Shown piece by piece: positions 1 to 6,755 of a stretch of DNA of 10,919 nucleotides. The stretch covers positions 1-10,919 of the forward strand of contig JBEGTZ010000140.1 in assembly GCA_041179125.1 (NCBI GenBank), written 5' to 3'. The position numbers and the translations under genes are program-made. Numbering within the stretch: position 1 is the first letter of the stretch; each line of letters begins with the position of its first letter. Below the pieces are notes generated by a model. The model was not told the origin of the DNA. It made no database searches and worked only from the letters and a program-made list of their open reading frames with translations. The DNA is from CAMCXE01 sp041179125. Its GTDB lineage: Bacteria; Pseudomonadota; Gammaproteobacteria; Pseudomonadales; Cellvibrionaceae.

Positions 1-134
1 CCATTAAATACCCATAAAGGCCTGCCTGCCTCCATGCGCAAAACCCGTGTTAGGTAGTGCGCTTGGGTTTCCGGCAAAACAACTTCTGCCCCAGGAGCAA
101 AAGCTAAGGGTACAAAAACGCGGGGAATACGCAT
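1..134 (-). CDS. rsmE: 16S rRNA (uracil1498-N3)-methyltransferase RsmE, N-terminal part, runs off the window
   Basis: This is the 5' end of a gene read right to left and cut by the left window edge, with 44 complete codons visible. The translation starts MRIPRVFVPL and contains AHYLTRVLRM (residues 25-34) followed by a Gly-x-Pro-Leu stretch and VFN at 42-44. This is the typical RsmE N-terminus, a PUA-like RNA-binding domain with a conserved His before a V-L-R-M motif. RsmE proteins use SAM to methylate N3 of U1498 in 16S rRNA; the SPOUT catalytic domain would lie outside the window. The ATG overlaps the metF stop codon by one base (TAATG), so translation is probably coupled to metF. The product is a SAM consumer that generates SAH, which fits its place at the end of a SAM-recycling operon. 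The assignment rests on the N-terminal pattern only. Confidence 0.85.
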   Translation of the reverse strand, partial: MRIPRVFVPLAFAPGAEVVLPETQAHYLTRVLRMEAGRPLWVFN

Positions 135-976
135 TAGTTTTCTTGCCAACCTAAATTGCGCAAAATAGTTGCACAGGGTTCGGTTTGGTTCATGGTGTAA
201 AAATGCAGGCCAGGCGCTTCGTTATCAAGCAAGGTTTCGCATAACTCACTAACAATATCTAAACCAAACGCCTTAATGCTGTCTTGATCTTCACCAAAAC
301 TCTCTAGGCGTTTGCGCAGCCAGCGCGGAATTTCGGCACCGCAGCTGTCGCTAAACCGTGAAAGGTTTTTGTAATTAGTGATCGGCATAATGCCAGGCAC
401 TATATCTGCGTGAATACCTTGCACTCGGCATTGTTCTACAAAATAAAAATAGGCATCCGGGTTGTAAAAATATTGCGTAATAGCGGAATTGGCACCCGCG
501 TCGAACTTGCCTTTTAAATGGCGAATATCACTGATAAAACTCTGTGACTCAGGGTGAATCTCCGGGTATGCAGCCACTTCAATATGGAAATAACTGCCAA
601 AATGTTCACGAATAAATGCCACTAATTCATTGGCATACACCATGTGCAAACCACCGCCCATACCGGAAGGCCGGTCGCCACGTAGTGCCACCAAACGGTT
701 AATGCCAAAATTTTTATACTCATTTAAAAGCGCTAATAATTCCTCCGGTGTATCGCCACCAAACGATAAATGCGGCGCCACATCCTGTCCTGCTTGTTTA
801 ATTAATTGCACTATGCCTTTAGTGTGTTCACGGGTGGAACCCCCTGCGCCATAGGTGACAGAGAAAAACTCCGGTTTAAATGTGCTTAATTCTTGGCGTA
901 CCTGCACTAATTTTTCCCGCCCCTGTTCAGTTTTAGGCGGGAAAAATTCAAAGCTCAATCGAATATCATCGTTCAT
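134..976 (-). CDS. metF: 5,10-methylenetetrahydrofolate reductase MetF
   Basis: The 280-residue product reduces 5,10-methylene-THF to 5-methyl-THF with FAD, supplying the methyl group that methionine synthase transfers to homocysteine. It acts in the cytoplasm. Family hallmarks are present: FEFFPPKT at residues 9-16 with the catalytic Glu10, TYGAGGST at 41-48, ALRGD with Asp101, EVAAYPE around 133-139, QYFY at 168-171, GIMPI at 195-199 and LHFYTMN at 257-263. The length is normal for the bacterial TIM-barrel enzyme, which lacks the eukaryotic regulatory domain. The ATG start gives FEFFPP at the expected distance; a weak purine-rich RBS (AAGAGAAA) lies just upstream. It is 61 bp downstream of ahcY, and that gap holds a 20-bp dyad. 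Its stop overlaps the rsmE start. Probably co-transcribed with metK and ahcY. Confidence 0.97.
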   Translation of the reverse strand: MNDDIRLSFEFFPPKTEQGREKLVQVRQELSTFKPEFFSVTYGAGGSTREHTKGIVQLIKQAGQDVAPHLSFGGDTPEELLALLNEYKNFGINRLVALRGDRPSGMGGGLHMVYANELVAFIREHFGSYFHIEVAAYPEIHPESQSFISDIRHLKGKFDAGANSAITQYFYNPDAYFYFVEQCRVQGIHADIVPGIMPITNYKNLSRFSDSCGAEIPRWLRKRLESFGEDQDSIKAFGLDIVSELCETLLDNEAPGLHFYTMNQTEPCATILRNLGWQEN

Positions 977-996
977 GGGTTTTCTCTTGTCGTATA

Positions 997-1016
997 TTCC
1001 TGTGTTTACACAGGAA
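997..1016. other. Inverted repeat in the ahcY-metF gap
   Basis: TTCCTGTGT (997-1005) and ACACAGGAA (1008-1016) are perfect inverted 9-mers separated by two bases. They lie in the 61-bp gap between ahcY and metF. As RNA this can fold with a 4-nt loop and an 8-bp stem. On the operon strand no T-run follows, so it is not a standard terminator. It could be an operator, an RNA-processing or stability hairpin, or an attenuating element upstream of metF. Its sequence does not resemble the 4692-4721 palindrome. Confidence 0.5.
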
Positions 1017-1037
1017 ATGTATTTTTAATAACGCCCA

Positions 1038-2408
1038 CTAATATTTGTAGGTTTCAGGTTTATAAGGGCCTTCTTGCTCCACGCCAATATATTCCGCTTG
1101 GTGCGGTGTTAAGCGCGTTAATACACCACCAAAACCTTCCACCATATCGCGGGCTACTTCTTCGTCGAGTTTTTTCGGCAGTACGCGTACATAAATGTGT
1201 TCATCTTTTTGTGCCGGTGGCAATTTAGCAAATTGGCGCTCGTATAAATACATTTGGGCAAGAACTTGGTTGGCAAAAGAGCCGTCCATAATACGCGAAG
1301 GGTGGCCGGTGGCGTTGCCAAGGTTCACTAAGCGGCCTTCTGATAACAGAATTAAATGATCTTTCGTAGCCTTGTTGCGATAAACCTTATGTACTTGTGG
1401 TTTAATTTCTTCCCACTGCCAATTAGCGCGCATAAAAGCAGTGTCAATTTCGCTATCAAAATGGCCGATATTACACACTACCGCAGCATTTTTAAGGCTT
1501 TGTAACATGGCCGCATCGCACACATTGACATTGCCTGTAGTCGTAACCACTAAATCGGTGGTGGCTAATAATTCTTTATTAATATTTGCCAATTCACCAG
1601 TGTTAATGCCATTTTGATAAGGGGAAACCACTTCAAAACCATCCATACAGGCTTGCATGGCGCAAATAGGGTCAATTTCGGTGATTTTTACAATCATACC
1701 TTCTTGGCGCAGCGATGCCGCTGAACCTTTACCTACATCGCCATAACCAATTACCAAAGCTTTTTTGCCCGCTAATAAATGGTCGGTAGCGCGTTTAATG
1801 GCATCATTCAAACTGTGGCGGCAGCCATATTTATTATCGTTTTTGCTTTTGGTAACGGCATCGTTCACATTAATTGCGGGAACTTTTAAGGTGCCTTTTT
1901 TCATCATTTCCACTAAACGGTGTACACCGGTAGTGGTTTCTTCTGATATGCCGTGGATTAAATCCAGCATTTGCGGGTATTTTTCATGGACAATGCCGGT
2001 GACATCACCGCCATCATCCAAAATCATATTGGCATCCCAGGGTTTACCATCTTTATTAATGGTTTGTTCTATACACCACCAAAATTCTTCTTCAGTTTCG
2101 CCTTTCCATGCAAATACAGGAATGCCCACAGCGGCAATTGCCGCCGCTGCGTGATCCTGGGTGGAAAATATATTGCACGAAGACCAACGCACTTCGGCAC
2201 CCAAATCTACCAGTGTTTCAATTAACACAGCGGTTTGAATGGTCATGTGAATACAGCCGATAATTTTTGCATCGGCCAGCGGTTTACTGTTTTTATATTT
2301 GCGGCGCAGCGCCATTAATGCGGGCATTTCGCCTTCGGCTATTTCGATTTCTTTGCGGCCCCAATCGGCCAGGGACATGTCGGCAACTTTGTAGTCGGTA
2401 AAATTCAT
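1038..2408 (-). CDS. ahcY: S-adenosylhomocysteine hydrolase (adenosylhomocysteinase)
   Basis: The 456-residue product is a cytoplasmic NAD-dependent enzyme that hydrolyses SAH to adenosine and homocysteine, relieving SAH inhibition of methyltransferases. Visible landmarks are CNIFSTQDHAAAAI at residues 78-91, the Asp pair in ILDDGGD (131-132), EETTTGVHR at 156-164, the catalytic VNDAVTKSKNDN at 181-192 with Lys187, the NAD-binding GYGDVGKG at 221-228, and a C-terminal KPETYKY (450-456) of the kind that closes over the cofactor of the neighbouring subunit. The length matches the longer bacterial form. The ATG has a good RBS (TAGGA followed by a short spacer). It lies 48 bp after metK, most likely in the same transcript. 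Its presence implies SAH recycling by hydrolysis instead of Pfs/LuxS, which is an inference from one gene. Confidence 0.98.
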   Translation of the reverse strand: MNFTDYKVADMSLADWGRKEIEIAEGEMPALMALRRKYKNSKPLADAKIIGCIHMTIQTAVLIETLVDLGAEVRWSSCNIFSTQDHAAAAIAAVGIPVFAWKGETEEEFWWCIEQTINKDGKPWDANMILDDGGDVTGIVHEKYPQMLDLIHGISEETTTGVHRLVEMMKKGTLKVPAINVNDAVTKSKNDNKYGCRHSLNDAIKRATDHLLAGKKALVIGYGDVGKGSAASLRQEGMIVKITEIDPICAMQACMDGFEVVSPYQNGINTGELANINKELLATTDLVVTTTGNVNVCDAAMLQSLKNAAVVCNIGHFDSEIDTAFMRANWQWEEIKPQVHKVYRNKATKDHLILLSEGRLVNLGNATGHPSRIMDGSFANQVLAQMYLYERQFAKLPPAQKDEHIYVRVLPKKLDEEVARDMVEGFGGVLTRLTPHQAEYIGVEQEGPYKPETYKY

Positions 2409-2456
2409 AAAAATTCCTAAAAATAAAGTGAGTATTTAATTTTAAAAGGATAAAAA

Positions 2457-3611
2457 CTACAGTGCTTTTTGCAGGGCAGCTGCTTTATCGGTTTTTTCCC
2501 AGGTGAAATTTTCCAGTTCACGGCCAAAATGCCCATAGGCAGCCGTTTGTTGGTATATAGGCCGTTTTAAATCCAGCATGGTAATTAAACCTTGTGGGCG
2601 CAGGTCAAAATGTTCACGTACTAATTTTACAATTTCACTATCGGGCAATTTGCCCGTGCCAAAAGTATTCACTGAAATAGACGTAGGTTCGGCCACACCA
2701 ATTGCGTAACTCACTTGAATTTCACACTTATCTGCAAGGCCCGCAGCAACAATATTTTTAGCCACATAACGGCCTGCATAAGCGGCAGAGCGGTCTACTT
2801 TTGATGGGTCTTTACCGGAGAATGCACCACCACCGTGGCGAGCCATGCCGCCATAAGTGTCCACAATAATTTTGCGCCCGGTTAAACCGCAGTCGCCCAC
2901 CGGGCCGCCAATAATAAATTGGCCGGTAGGGTTAATGTGATATTGCGTGCCTGCATGTAACCATTCTTGTGGCAATACCTGGTTAATAATTAATTCGCGC
3001 ACCGCCTCGTGTATCTCACTTTGTGTCACATTAGGGCTGTGCTGGGTGGATAAAACAACAGCGTCGATGGCTACAGGGCGGCCCTGTTCATAGCTTAAAG
3101 TAACCTGGCTTTTGGCATCCGGGCGCAACCAAGGCAGCGTGCCATTTTTGCGTAATTGCGCTTGTTTTTCCACTAAGCGGTGGGCATAAAAAATCGGTGC
3201 AGGCATTAATACGGCGGTTTCATTGGTGGCATAACCAAACATTAAACCCTGGTCGCCTGCACCTAAATCTTTATTGTCGCCCTCATCAACACCCATTGCG
3301 ATATCCGCAGATTGTTTGCCGATGGCATTTAATACCGCACAACTGGCGCCATCAAAACCTACATCGCTGGAGTTATAGCCTATGTCTAAAATAACTTGGC
3401 GAATTAAATCTTCTAAATCGACATAAGTGCTAGTGCGCACCTCTCCGGCTACTATTGCCATGCCAGTTTTTACAAGGGTTTCCACGGCAACACGGGCATT
3501 GGGGTCATCTTTTAAAATGGCATCTAATACAGCATCGGATATTTGATCGGCTAATTTATCTGGGTGGCCTTCAGATACGGATTCAGAGGTAAAAACAGCA
3601 TATTCAGACAT
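2457..3611 (-). CDS. metK: S-adenosylmethionine synthetase (methionine adenosyltransferase)
   Basis: The 384-residue product makes SAM from methionine and ATP, releasing phosphate and pyrophosphate. The three MetK domains are recognisable: FTSESVSEGHPDK at residues 7-19 (His16 and Asp18 at the active site), the GAGDQGLMFG signature at 117-126 and the glycine-rich GGGAFSGKDP loop at 260-269, followed by KVDRSAAYAGRYVAKN. The length is exactly that of typical bacterial MetK. The ATG has a modest GGAA RBS about ten bases upstream. The gene lies 77 bp downstream of the sahR-like regulator and 48 bp upstream of ahcY, all on the same strand. The 77-bp leader contains a dyad (3644-3676), so metK may have its own regulated promoter in addition to read-through from the regulator gene. 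Confidence 0.98.
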   Translation of the reverse strand: MSEYAVFTSESVSEGHPDKLADQISDAVLDAILKDDPNARVAVETLVKTGMAIVAGEVRTSTYVDLEDLIRQVILDIGYNSSDVGFDGASCAVLNAIGKQSADIAMGVDEGDNKDLGAGDQGLMFGYATNETAVLMPAPIFYAHRLVEKQAQLRKNGTLPWLRPDAKSQVTLSYEQGRPVAIDAVVLSTQHSPNVTQSEIHEAVRELIINQVLPQEWLHAGTQYHINPTGQFIIGGPVGDCGLTGRKIIVDTYGGMARHGGGAFSGKDPSKVDRSAAYAGRYVAKNIVAAGLADKCEIQVSYAIGVAEPTSISVNTFGTGKLPDSEIVKLVREHFDLRPQGLITMLDLKRPIYQQTAAYGHFGRELENFTWEKTDKAAALQKAL

Positions 3612-3643
3612 AAATTATGGTTCCATATTGGTGGGCGGGGATA

Positions 3644-3676
3644 TGAATATATGCACATTAATGCAGCTTATATTCA
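3644..3676. promoter_or_regulatory. Bipartite inverted repeat in the metK leader, possible operator or RNA hairpin
   Basis: TGAATATA (3644-3651) and TATATTCA (3669-3676) are perfect inverted 8-mers, with a second inverted pair TGCA/TGCA (3652-3655, 3662-3665) nested inside them. The only asymmetry is three extra bases at 3666-3668. A possible minus-strand -10 hexamer TATAAG (complement of 3667-3672) lies inside the right arm, but I see no convincing -35. The element is immediately upstream of metK and after the regulator stop. No T-run follows, so a terminator is unlikely. An operator over the metK promoter is the most economical reading, but it is inference. Confidence 0.4.
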
Positions 3677-3688
3677 GTGTATTAAAAA

Positions 3689-4687
3689 TCATATATTTTT
3701 AGGTTTAAAAAATTGGTGTATTTGAATTTGGAACCCATTGCGCAGTGCTAAATAACTGCTTTGCCCTGCGGTTAAGCCTGCACTGTTGGCCCAGCCCATT
3801 AAATCGTCCACTTCAAAGCCTTGCCATAAATCGCCACAGGCATGCCGTGTCCAACTCTGCTCGTGGCTGCATAATTCACTCACAATTAACAAACCACCGG
3901 GTACTAATAATTGGTTAATATCCTGGAACATTTGAGCCGGTGACGCTAAATGGTGTAGCACCATATTAATAACGGTGCAATCTACTTGGGTTTTTTGAGG
4001 TATTAATAAATCAGTACTGCCACTTAAAAAATGAATATTATTTAAACCTTGGGCTTGGGTAAATGTTTGTGCTTTGGCTAGCATTTCTGGGCAATTATCT
4101 AGGGCAATCACCCGATGGAAATTCTGCTGTAACGCACTTAAAAATTCCCCCTCCCCAGGCCCCACTTCCAAGGCACAGTTAAAACCCGGTGCATTGACCA
4201 AAAATGCAGCTACGGTAGCGGCATATACATTAATGTTGGCAATTAAATCCTGCTGGGCGCGAAATTTATCGGCATTATTTTTAAAGAATTCCGCGCAGGT
4301 TTTGGCGCGCTCGCCATGAATACCGGCAAGCCGCTGTTTAAAATCCGCAGGCACGGGTATTAATTCTACACAGGCAAAAAGGCCTTGTTTAAACGCCAAC
4401 CAGTGATCGGAGGGGCTTAACCAGGCTCTGCGATAAAAAATAGAATTGCCCTCCCTGCGCGATTGAATCAGCCCCACCTGGCTGAGTATTTTCAGGTGAT
4501 GGCTCATCAACGATTGTTTAACGGCGAACACCTCGCTCAGCTCCAACACGCCCAAAGAATCCCGTGCGAGCACGCGCAGAATATCTAAACGTAGGTTGTC
4601 GCCCACGGCCTTGCACAGGCTGGGGAGGTCGCAGGGGGGGGGCAGTTCGCGGGCGGGTAGGTTCATAAGTGGGAAGTCTAGCAGCAC
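3689..4687 (-). CDS. sahR: SahR-like ArsR-family regulator with C-terminal SAM/SAH-binding methyltransferase-fold domain
   Basis: The 332-residue protein has two parts. Residues about 22-90 form an ArsR-type winged HTH, with recognition helix QSLMSHHLKIL at 58-68 and a wing at REGNSIFYRR. Residues about 160-310 are a class I methyltransferase fold: motif I LEVGPGEGEF at 173-182, acidic residue Asp197 in ALDNCPEML, VLHHLASP at 243-250 and LVPGGLLIVSEL at 261-272. This architecture next to metK and ahcY matches SahR, described as a SAH-responsive regulator of methionine-cycle genes in Proteobacteria; the SAM-type fold would sense SAH. Its operator is probably the perfect palindrome abutting the start. 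The full frame begins with GTG; an ATG at codon 8 (4666) is an alternative, and neither has a clear RBS. Codons 16-18 are a run of nine C residues. Catalytic methylation cannot be excluded. Confidence 0.85.
   Translation of the reverse strand: MLLDFPLMNLPARELPPPCDLPSLCKAVGDNLRLDILRVLARDSLGVLELSEVFAVKQSLMSHHLKILSQVGLIQSRREGNSIFYRRAWLSPSDHWLAFKQGLFACVELIPVPADFKQRLAGIHGERAKTCAEFFKNNADKFRAQQDLIANINVYAATVAAFLVNAPGFNCALEVGPGEGEFLSALQQNFHRVIALDNCPEMLAKAQTFTQAQGLNNIHFLSGSTDLLIPQKTQVDCTVINMVLHHLASPAQMFQDINQLLVPGGLLIVSELCSHEQSWTRHACGDLWQGFEVDDLMGWANSAGLTAGQSSYLALRNGFQIQIHQFFKPKNI
4634..4642 (-). repeat. Nine-base homopolymer (C9 on the coding strand) in the 5' end of the sahR-like gene
   Basis: On the coding strand codons 16-18 read CCC CCC CCC, flanked by G and T, giving Pro16-Pro18 just before the HTH domain. 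Homopolymer G/C tracts of about this length are prone to slipped-strand mispairing in many bacteria. A one-base change here would frameshift the protein before its DNA-binding domain. The tract is also a place where sequencing or assembly errors occur; the frame reads through intact as given. Confidence 0.9.
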
Positions 4688-4691
4688 TTCT

Positions 4692-4721
4692 AATCTATAT
4701 CAAAATATTTTGATATAGATT
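4692..4721. promoter_or_regulatory. Perfect 30-bp palindrome, likely operator of the SahR-like regulator
   Basis: The left half AATCTATATCAAAAT (4692-4706) is followed directly by its exact reverse complement (4707-4721), with no mismatch and no spacer. It lies four bases from the GTG of the regulator gene and 89 bp from the ATPase start on the other strand. Long AT-rich dyads near their own promoter are typical operators of dimeric ArsR-family repressors, so autoregulation is the simplest reading. The position in a divergent region means the same site could act on the efflux operon. A terminator role is unlikely because the element sits upstream of genes on both strands. I could not compare it with the published SahR motif. 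Confidence 0.8.
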
Positions 4722-4731
4722 TTTTGCGCGG

Positions 4732-4760
4732 TTGGAACCATAAGGGTTGGGATTTGTCAT
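4732..4760 (+). promoter_or_regulatory. Possible weak sigma70 promoter for the efflux operon
   Basis: TTGGAA (4732-4737) and TGTCAT (4755-4760) are separated by 17 bases; each matches four of six consensus positions. The -35 starts 11 bases after the palindrome ends, so a bound regulator could hinder or contact RNA polymerase. It leaves a leader of about 45 bases before the ATPase start. Spacing is ideal but the hexamers are weak, so this is only a candidate. Confidence 0.25.
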
Positions 4761-4799
4761 TAGATCCCCTAAGCTTGCCGCAGGCTCCACCTCAACAGT

Positions 4800-4804
4800 T
4801 AAGG
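4800..4804 (+). promoter_or_regulatory. Ribosome binding site that decides the ATPase start
   Basis: TAAGG ends six bases before the ATG at 4811. The same frame stays open upstream to a TTG at 4724, but that codon has only T-rich palindrome sequence before it and would add 29 residues not found in this ATPase family. The RBS and the family N-terminus (MIELQNIHKYY) agree on 4811. Confidence 0.6.
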
Positions 4805-4810
4805 CCCCCA

Positions 4811-5500
4811 ATGATTGAACTACAAAATATTCACAAATACTACGGTGACGGCGAACGTCGCCTGCATGTTTTAAAAGGCATTAACCTGTTTATTGGCGAA
4901 GGGGAATTGGTTTCAGTGATGGGCGCCTCAGGCTCTGGAAAGTCTACGCTGTTAAATATTTTAGGAATTTTAGATACCCACGACGAAGGCCGTTATAAGT
5001 TAAATGGCTTAGATATAGACGGCTTAACCGAAAATAAAGCCGCATATTTACGCAACCATTTAATTGGTTTTGTATTTCAATCATTTAATTTGTTGCCGTT
5101 CAAAAATGCGATGGAAAATATAGCCTTACCCCTGTATTACCAAAAAGTAGGCCGCAAACAGCGCAATAAACAAGCCCTTGCTTTATTGGAGCAGGTTGGC
5201 CTAGGGGATAGGGGCCTGAGTATGCCCAATGAGTTATCCGGCGGGCAAAAACAGCGGGTGGCTATTGCACGCGCCTTGGCGGGCAACCCTAAATTAATTT
5301 TAGCTGACGAACCAACCGGTGCGTTAGATAGTGTTACCACCCATGAAATTATGAATTTATTTAAAGAAATGCACAAAGAAGGAAAAACCGTAGTGATTGT
5401 TACGCACGAAGCGGATATAGCACGGCAAACCAAGCGTTTAATCCAATTAAAAGATGGTTTAATTCTAGCGGATACCCTTCAGGCGCCTTGTGATGCTTAG
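4811..5500 (+). CDS. MacB/LolD-type ABC transporter ATP-binding protein
   Basis: The 229-residue nucleotide-binding subunit is expected at the inner face of the cytoplasmic membrane, powering the two permeases encoded next. All ABC motifs are intact: Walker A GASGSGKST at residues 38-46, Q-loop Gln90 in GFVFQSFNLLP, signature LSGGQ at 142-146, Walker B LILADE at 162-167 with the D-loop GALDS after it, and the switch His199. The FQSFNLLP and ADEPTGALD patterns are typical of the MacB/LolD/FtsE branch, which works by mechanotransmission and not by classical import. Length and N-terminus fit a start at ATG 4811. It is the first gene of the operon and overlaps the following permease gene by eight bases. 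The substrate cannot be told from the sequence; antimicrobial peptide, macrolide or lipopeptide export are known for relatives. Confidence 0.93.
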   Translation: MIELQNIHKYYGDGERRLHVLKGINLFIGEGELVSVMGASGSGKSTLLNILGILDTHDEGRYKLNGLDIDGLTENKAAYLRNHLIGFVFQSFNLLPFKNAMENIALPLYYQKVGRKQRNKQALALLEQVGLGDRGLSMPNELSGGQKQRVAIARALAGNPKLILADEPTGALDSVTTHEIMNLFKEMHKEGKTVVIVTHEADIARQTKRLIQLKDGLILADTLQAPCDA

Positions 5501-6755
5501 TTTTGATGGCTTGCAGGAAATCGCCCACACCCTCCAACAAAATAAGTTGCGCACGCTGCTGACCGCCTTTGGTGTGTTTTGGGGGATTTTAATGTTGATT
5601 CTGCTATTGGGCGCAGGCAAGGGGATGCAAAATGGAATGGAATTTATGTTCAGTAGTGATTTGCGTGATTCTATTTGGATTAACCCACGCCAAACGTCTC
5701 TGCCTTACAAAGGCTTATCTCCAGGCCGCAGCATTCAATTAACGGAACAAGATATAGCCGCCATAAAACAAAAAATTCCCGATGTGCAATTTTTATCAGC
5801 GGAAAATCCTTTGGGGTCAGCGCGTCAAGCGGATGTGGTGATTACCTATCAAAATAAAACCGGAAGTTTTGGTGTAATGGGGGTTGCCGATGATTATTTT
5901 AAAATTAAAGCTTACCAGGATTACCAACAGGGCCGCAGGCTGAATGAATTGGATCAGCGCGACGAGCGCAAAGTGGCCGTAATCGGCACCCGTGTATACG
6001 AAAAATTATTCGCAAAAAATGAAGATCCCTTAGGGAAAATAATAAATGTGAATGGCGTAACCTATAAAGTGGTCGGTGTGTTTTATGACAACGGTTGGGA
6101 AGGGCGTATGTCTGAACGGGTATACGTTCCTTTAAGTGGATTCCAAAAAACCTTTGGCAGGGGTGATCAAATATCGCTAATAGCGTTATCACCCAAACCC
6201 GGTGTGGATGGTTTTGCGTTGGAAACACAAGTGGTGAATTTATTAAAAGAGCGGCACAAGGTTGCCCCAGATGATAAAAAAGCGATATTTTCTTGGAATT
6301 TAGCCAGGCAAACACAAGAGTTCTCGCAAATGTTTGCAGCCATTGATGCATTTATTTGGTTTGTAGGTATTGGCACATTAATGGCCGGTATTGTTGGTAT
6401 TAGCAATATTATGCTTATTACAGTAAAAGAGCGCACGGTAGAAATTGGTGTGCGTAAAGCATTGGGGGCAACCCCCAGGCAAATAGTGGGCACATTGTTA
6501 TTGGAGTCTATTTTGGTTACTGCAATTTCCGGTTATTTAGGGTTGGTGATTGGTGTGGCAATATTAGAGACGGTCTCCTATGTGCTGACTACATTTAATA
6601 TTAAATTACAATTTTTTTCCCGCCCAGAGGTTGATTTTTCAGTTGCTATTAAAGCAATCGTTTTATTGGTCGCTATAGGTGCATTCGCTGGGTTTTTACC
6701 CGCTTGGCGTGCCGCTAAAATTTCCCCTATTGAAGCGATGAGGGCGGCCAAATGA
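5493..6755 (+). CDS. MacB/FtsX-family ABC permease, first of two paralogues
   Basis: The 420-residue inner-membrane protein has the MacB topology. One membrane helix lies near the N-terminus (about 19-41, in TAFGVFWGILMLILLLGAG), then a large periplasmic MacB core domain (about 42-283), then three helices (about 286-310, 335-358, 384-404) forming the FtsX domain. The cytoplasmic loop VKERTVEIGVRKALGAT (311-327) and the terminal PAWRAAKISPIEAMR (403-417) are family hallmarks. The start is most likely ATG 5493, although an adjacent GTG (5490) is possible; an AGG lies nine bases upstream. The gene overlaps the ATPase stop by eight bases and shares ATGA with the next permease. Its first 40 residues align without gaps to those of the next permease, so the two arose by duplication and probably pair as a heterodimer, whereas MacB itself is a homodimer fused to its ATPase. 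Confidence 0.92.
   Translation: MLSFDGLQEIAHTLQQNKLRTLLTAFGVFWGILMLILLLGAGKGMQNGMEFMFSSDLRDSIWINPRQTSLPYKGLSPGRSIQLTEQDIAAIKQKIPDVQFLSAENPLGSARQADVVITYQNKTGSFGVMGVADDYFKIKAYQDYQQGRRLNELDQRDERKVAVIGTRVYEKLFAKNEDPLGKIINVNGVTYKVVGVFYDNGWEGRMSERVYVPLSGFQKTFGRGDQISLIALSPKPGVDGFALETQVVNLLKERHKVAPDDKKAIFSWNLARQTQEFSQMFAAIDAFIWFVGIGTLMAGIVGISNIMLITVKERTVEIGVRKALGATPRQIVGTLLLESILVTAISGYLGLVIGVAILETVSYVLTTFNIKLQFFSRPEVDFSVAIKAIVLLVAIGAFAGFLPAWRAAKISPIEAMRAAK

Noticed and set aside
1765..2154. Antisense open frame of 129 codons within ahcY
   Set aside because: It is opposite a strongly conserved enzyme gene, shows no recognisable protein pattern and has no RBS; it is a shadow of ahcY codon use.
2409..3688. 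SAM or SAH riboswitch in the metK or ahcY leader
   Set aside because: The gaps are 77 and 48 bp. I looked for the stem and junction patterns of SAH and SAM riboswitches and found only simple dyads. A SahR-type protein regulator makes a riboswitch unnecessary.
4724..4810. N-terminal extension of the ABC ATPase from a TTG start
   Set aside because: The extra 29 residues have no counterpart in this ATPase family, the TTG lacks an RBS and sits at the edge of the palindrome, and ATG 4811 has a fitting TAAGG.
5905..6351. Antisense open frame of 148 codons within the first permease
   Set aside because: No family similarity, Arg/His/Leu-rich shadow composition, and the permease frame is clearly the real one.
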